Below are positions 53,201 to 59,200 of a stretch of DNA of 64,000 nucleotides, in pieces. Every line of letters starts with the position of its first letter. Position 1 is the first letter of the stretch. Made by a program: the position numbers and the translations under genes. Below the pieces are notes generated by a model. It saw only the letters and a list, made by a program, of their open reading frames with translations. It had not been told where the DNA came from and did no database searches. Origin of the DNA: Siphonodentalium dalli (taxonomy: Eukaryota > Mollusca > Scaphopoda > Gadilida > Siphonodentaliidae); contig CP136061.1 of the NCBI GenBank assembly GCA_032622095.1, forward strand, positions 89,706,983 through 89,770,982. Direction: 5' to 3'.

Positions 53201-56200
53201 GAATGTGGTCATTTCCACACTTCTGGTTTGTCACTAATCAATTCAAGTATGTTTTGTATCCATGCTAGGAAACAGGAATGGTGGCTCGACTGTCATTTCT
53301 ATTCACAGTTGCTTCACTCGATTTTGATAATCTGTTTCTTCTCGTCGTGATATGGCTTTATTGCTAAAACGACGTTAAACCCCAATCAATCAATCAATCG
53401 ACTTTCGGCATATACATTGTTTATGTAAAGCATATTTTGAGCTACACTTTATGTATTGGGTTTTATGGTGCCAAAGATGTATTTATACGTTCTGCTCAGC
53501 ACCCTTACACAGAATCCTTTAAAGGTACTCAATCTGATCAGGCGGGTCCCCATATCAAGATACAACAACAACAACAACATTTCTTCAAAATACGCTTTAG
53601 TTATCAGAATCAATTAACTGCAACAAAATAATGCTAACCACTGTCAACAATGGTATCAAATTTCACAAAACATGTTATTTATCAGCATTTTGTTCAACGA
53701 AATATGTCCGTATTATCACTTGAGTATCACAAAATTTGGCCGTATTACCACTTGATTTTAGAGTTATCCATCCTAATCCGCAATTTTATTCCGAGACCTT
53801 TGGTTTGAAGGCTGTTTTCTGGGCCACAAATAATTTCTTGAGAAATAACGAACTTCAAAAATTTATATCTGATCACTCTGAGCTTTGATGGGTGGGTTCC
53901 ATGACTCGTATCAAATATATTTTACCCCCAAAGCCAAAGAAATAGTCAATTGGGAGCGTTAATTCAGATAATGCATCTTTATAGTGATATTATGTACTTT
54001 TTTGATCGCCATATGCTATTAACCCTTTATTTACTGAATGGATTCTCCCGTCAGTTATAAAAGTATACATTGGAATGATATATTATTTATTTAGAGGGGT
54101 GTGCAGATAATAAAAGTTGATGACAGACATAAAAAACAGATAATACAAGAGCATAATGATTCATATTCATTGGTGGGAAATGTTCAGATGATAAGTTCAA
54201 TAAATACGATAGAGATGGGCGGTACTCGGTATTTATTACATGATCCTACCCTTATTCCATTCAATAAACCCATTCTATAAATTGTGATATTAAACGTTCG
54301 TTTAATAACAGGAAATAGTGCCAGGTAGCCTTTGACTTCCGGTTTGTCATCTGTTAACACTCCGTACGCTATGTCTCAAAACACTATGGCTTCCAATATT
54401 TTTCTAACAAACTATCATGAATGAAAAGTTTGAAAAGTTATGTCATTAACTATACGCCATTGAATGCGCCAAAGAGTCTTTAGTTATAGGGACTATTTCT
54501 TTACGCGGGCAAACAACGAATAGTTACGTGAAACGTCATCGCATGCCTTATAGAAGCTGATGTTACTATCATGTTAGTTTCGTGTCCCATTTGTTGATTT
54601 AAGTATGTTTTGTCGATGTTTTGAATCATGTAATAAATAGAATCTTCAACTCGTCCCCATTTTATAGCGGAAATGACAAAACTCGTCCAGTAAATTAGGT
54701 CTGGACCTCGCCAAAGGCTCGGTCCAGACCTAATTTACTGGACTCGTTTTGTAAATTCCGCTATAAACTGGGAACTCGTTGTAGATCCTCTATTTACCAT
54801 GCGGTATCGGTATCAGTGTAATACCGATTTACCGTACCGAATCAAAACTAAAAATACCGAATTTTCGGTATTGAAATTATTGATGTGTTGCCAACTTGTG
54901 TGTCTTCGTATTGAGTAAAGTTTCTCAGTAAACAGTTTTGATTCGGTACTTTAATTAAAATTAATCTCAGAATTATACAAATCCATCAGACCATCACAAA
55001 GAACCCGACTGGTAAAAAGCATCCACTTGATAAGAACTCAGCTGACTGTGGCCTGTTATCAGTTTGACAGGCCTTGTGCTCACAGATGGCTGACCTAGTT
55101 ACGGGCCTAACAATCAATGCAGTTGTTAGAATAGATACACACTACACAGTGTATCAAAGAAGCTGTGCTGTAATGTATTGCTACATTGTAACGTCGTCAA
55201 TGCCACACTGACTGTCACTGTGTAATACTCAGGCGGTGGCAGTCCGTATAGCACGTGGCTTTGGCGACTTCAAAGACACCGACAATGCAAGCGGCATAAA
55301 CAGAAATAAGGCCGATTTCATTTATACAGTGAATCAGAATCTACTTTCACTTTCTAAAAATAGAACAGATCCATCAATTGATTAAATTCTAAGATTTATT
55401 TCGCGTTGCGACTATTGATAGAGATTTGTGAATTGTGATCACTGATTACTACTCACAATTCTATTCATGTGACGAAATTGACACGTATTGATATTGTATC
55501 CATGCAATGATGCAATCTCTTATTCTTTTCAAAAGCGGTGCGACGGTGTGCATGTAAATCATCAAAGAGATGTGTGAATATCACTTAATTGAATAATTGT
55601 GTAGGTCATTGTTTTGCCTCATTTAGCTGTTGTCACGATTGTAGTAAATCCGTGGGCATATATACATGTATATGTTCAGTTAAAAACTTGAATTACCAAA
55701 ATTTACCGGGAATCTCTACTCTGGTTTTATAATTTAATAGCATTACCGTACCGATACCGCGGTAAATCAACGAAAATTTACCAATACCGATACCGAGCTT
55801 GAAATTTCAATACCACCCATCTCTAAAATACGACTCCGTCTCTTCACTTTTCATCTGCATAGTTAGTTAGTTAGTTTTAAACATATACATCATGAGTGAG
55901 ATTGGTGTCAATGCTTAATAATTTTATGCATTGTAAAGTTACAGCACTTCCACATGGAAGTAGTGTAGTCAAAGGAAATCTGGGCCATACATATTCCCCA
56001 CATGATATAATTATAGACAATATCACATGAATTGTATGCTAGTAAATGTTATTGTCCCTAGTTACGGGCCTTTTTGTAAGGCCTCATTTAGCTATTGTCA
56101 CGAATGTAGTAAATCCGTGGGCATATATACATGTATATGTTCAGTTAAAAACTTGAATTACCAAAATTTACCGGGAATCTCTACTCTGGTTTTGTAATTT

Positions 56201-59200
56201 AATAGCAATACCGATTACCGTACCGATACCGCGGTAAATCGATGAAAATTTACCAATACCGATACCGAGCTTGAAATTTCAATACCGCCCATCTCTAAAA
56301 TACGACTCCGTCTCTTCACTTTTCATCTGCATAATTAGTTAGTTAGTTTTAAACATATACATCATGAGTGAGATTGGTGTCAATGCTTAATAATTTTATA
56401 CATTGTAAAGTTACAGCATTTCCACATGGAAGTAGTGTAGTCAAAGGAAATCTGGGCCATACATATTCCCCACATGATATAATTATAGACAATATCACAT
56501 GAATTGTATGCTAGTAAATGTTATTGTCCCTAGTTACGGGCCTTTTTGTAAGGCCTCATTTAGCTATTGTCACGAATGTAGTAAATCCGTGGGCATATAT
56601 ACATGTATATGTTCAGTTAAAAACTTGAATTACCAAAATTTACCGGGAATCTCTACTCTGGTTTTGTAATTTAATAGCAATACCGATTACCGTACCGATA
56701 CCGCGGTAAATCGATGAAAATTTACCGATACCGATACCGAGCTTGAAATTTCAATACCGCCCATCTCTAAAATACGACTCCGTCTCTTCACTTTTCATCT
56801 GCATAATTAGTTAGTTAGTTTTAAACATATACATCATGAGTGAGATTGGTGTCAATGCTTAATAATTTTATACATTCATTGTAAAGTTACAGCACTTCCA
56901 CATGGAAGTAGTGTAGTCAAAGGAAATCTGGGCTATACATATTCCCCACATGATATAATTATAGACAATATCACATGAATTGTATGCTAGTAAATGTTAT
57001 TGTCCCTCGAAAAAAAAAAATTCGGGGGACTATAGAAACGGGCTCCATCCGTCTAGCAGCCGTTCATCCGTCCGTCACACTTTTGAGTACCTTCATGGTG
57101 TAATCATCTCCTCCTACAGATTTCATCCCAGAGATTTGAAACTTCAGAATATTGTTGCCGATATATTGAAGATGAGCAACATGTATATAGATGACAGAAA
57201 AATTATTTTTTGACGGGAGTTATTAACCCTTTTCGACTTTTCAACTATCAAAATTTCAACATTTTTTTTAATTCCTTTAACAAAGCGGCATCGACTTGCC
57301 ACATTTTCGGTGGACACTGTGGTCAGCTGACCTTTATCTTTATAATGACATAATATTAATGACAGTTTTGCTGTAGTTTGATCAGAACATGCTCTGATAC
57401 TCAACAGTATAATAAGCTGACAGATTCCCGTTTAACGCATGAGTGGTGACAAACAGACGCAGTATGAGCGACCTTGCTCAAGGGTTACAACATGGCACGG
57501 GATTTGAAACGGCGAACAATCCTACAATGCACTTCGCTCAAAGCAGCCAAGCCACTGCTGTGTGAAGACTCACAATAGACCAGCTAGTCGCTGCTAACTC
57601 GTATCGTGTTTACAGCGAACACAAGTCGGACACGCTAACCACTGGACCACGGAGCTCCACATTCAGGGTTCGCGCTGCCACTTGCCAAATTTACCAATGG
57701 CAAAAATAATTCACATTTGGCAAAAATAATTCACATTTGGCAAAAAATATTTTCATTTGGCAAGTCACTTTTTATACGCCCGTTTGAAAAAACAGCCGTA
57801 TTATAGTATTGGTCTGTCGAGCCGTCCGTCCAGGCGTCCGGGCGTCCGTTAACCTGGTTTCCGGATGATAACTTTAGTTAGAGTGAACCAAATTTAATAA
57901 AATTTGGTATGTGGGTTTATTAGCCGAAAAGTAAGTTCAAGTTCGAATTTGGGTTCCGCCCGCTAATTTTCACCGGAGTTATGCCCCTTATTTGACGTTT
58001 TTTTTACTTAGAAAATCCTTGAAATTTGTCGTCCGGATGATAACTTTAGTATATTTATCGGAATGAATCCAAATTTGGTATATAGAGGATCTCACATGAG
58101 TTCCTATTTTATACGGAATTTATCAACCGAGTTCACTAAATTCGATTTGAGCCGAGGTTTACCGAGGCTCAAATAGAATTTAGTGGACGAGGTTGATAAA
58201 TTACGTATAAAATAGGACGAGTGTGAGATACCTTTTATCACATGATCAAATAAACCCGAAGCAACGCGAAATATTCATCGAAAACAACAATCATAAACTA
58301 TAGCGATCGCAAGTTATTTGAAGAACGCCGTGACGTCATCGCACGCGCTGATATTAAACGTGTCTATTACCGATAATTATGAAACTGCTTTTATGGCCAA
58401 ATTATGTGATAAATTACTTTCTCCCACCAAAACACAGGTCAAGTTCGAACTTGGGTTCTGTCTGTTATGCCTTTTTTGACTCAGAAAATTCAGTTTTTTA
58501 TGCCCCCGACTTGAAGTAGGCGGGTATATAGTCGACGTCTCCGTCCGTACGTACGTCCGTACGTCTGTACATCCGTCTGTCCAAACATTTTGCATTATTG
58601 TTCAGCAGATTTAGCTGATATTTGGTATGGTGATAGAGCAGCACGGGGGAAGAGCTACATGCATAGCGCGGGTTTCGTCCACCCATTTTCACCAGAGTTA
58701 TGGCCCTTTTTTACTTAGAAAATTCAATTTATTCCGTCCATACAAACATTTTGCATTATTGTCCAGCAACCGCTGGGCAGATTTAGCTGATATTTGGTAT
58801 GGTGATAGAGCAGCATGGAGGAACAGCTACATGCATAGCGCGGGTTTCATCCACCAATTTTCACTAGAGTTATGGCCCTTTTTTTACTTAGAAAATTCAA
58901 TTTTTTTCTGTTTTTTTTGGGGTTTCCAAATGATAGCGCAAGCTTTGGTGGTACGATTGCAAATCCCGTATTTTTGTGGATCAGTTATATGAAAATACAT
59001 GTCAAGTGTGAATTTGGGTATGATCTGATGATTTTTGCCAGAGTTATGGCCCTTTTTTTTCAACTTAGAAAATTAGAATTTTTGCTTGTTTTTGGGTTTC
59101 CGGATCGCTTGTTTTTCGGTTTCTGGAATTTCTAGTACGAACTTCTTTTGGAATGGTCATATAGACCTCCTCGGATATCCGCTGTTTCGTCCATGCTTAA

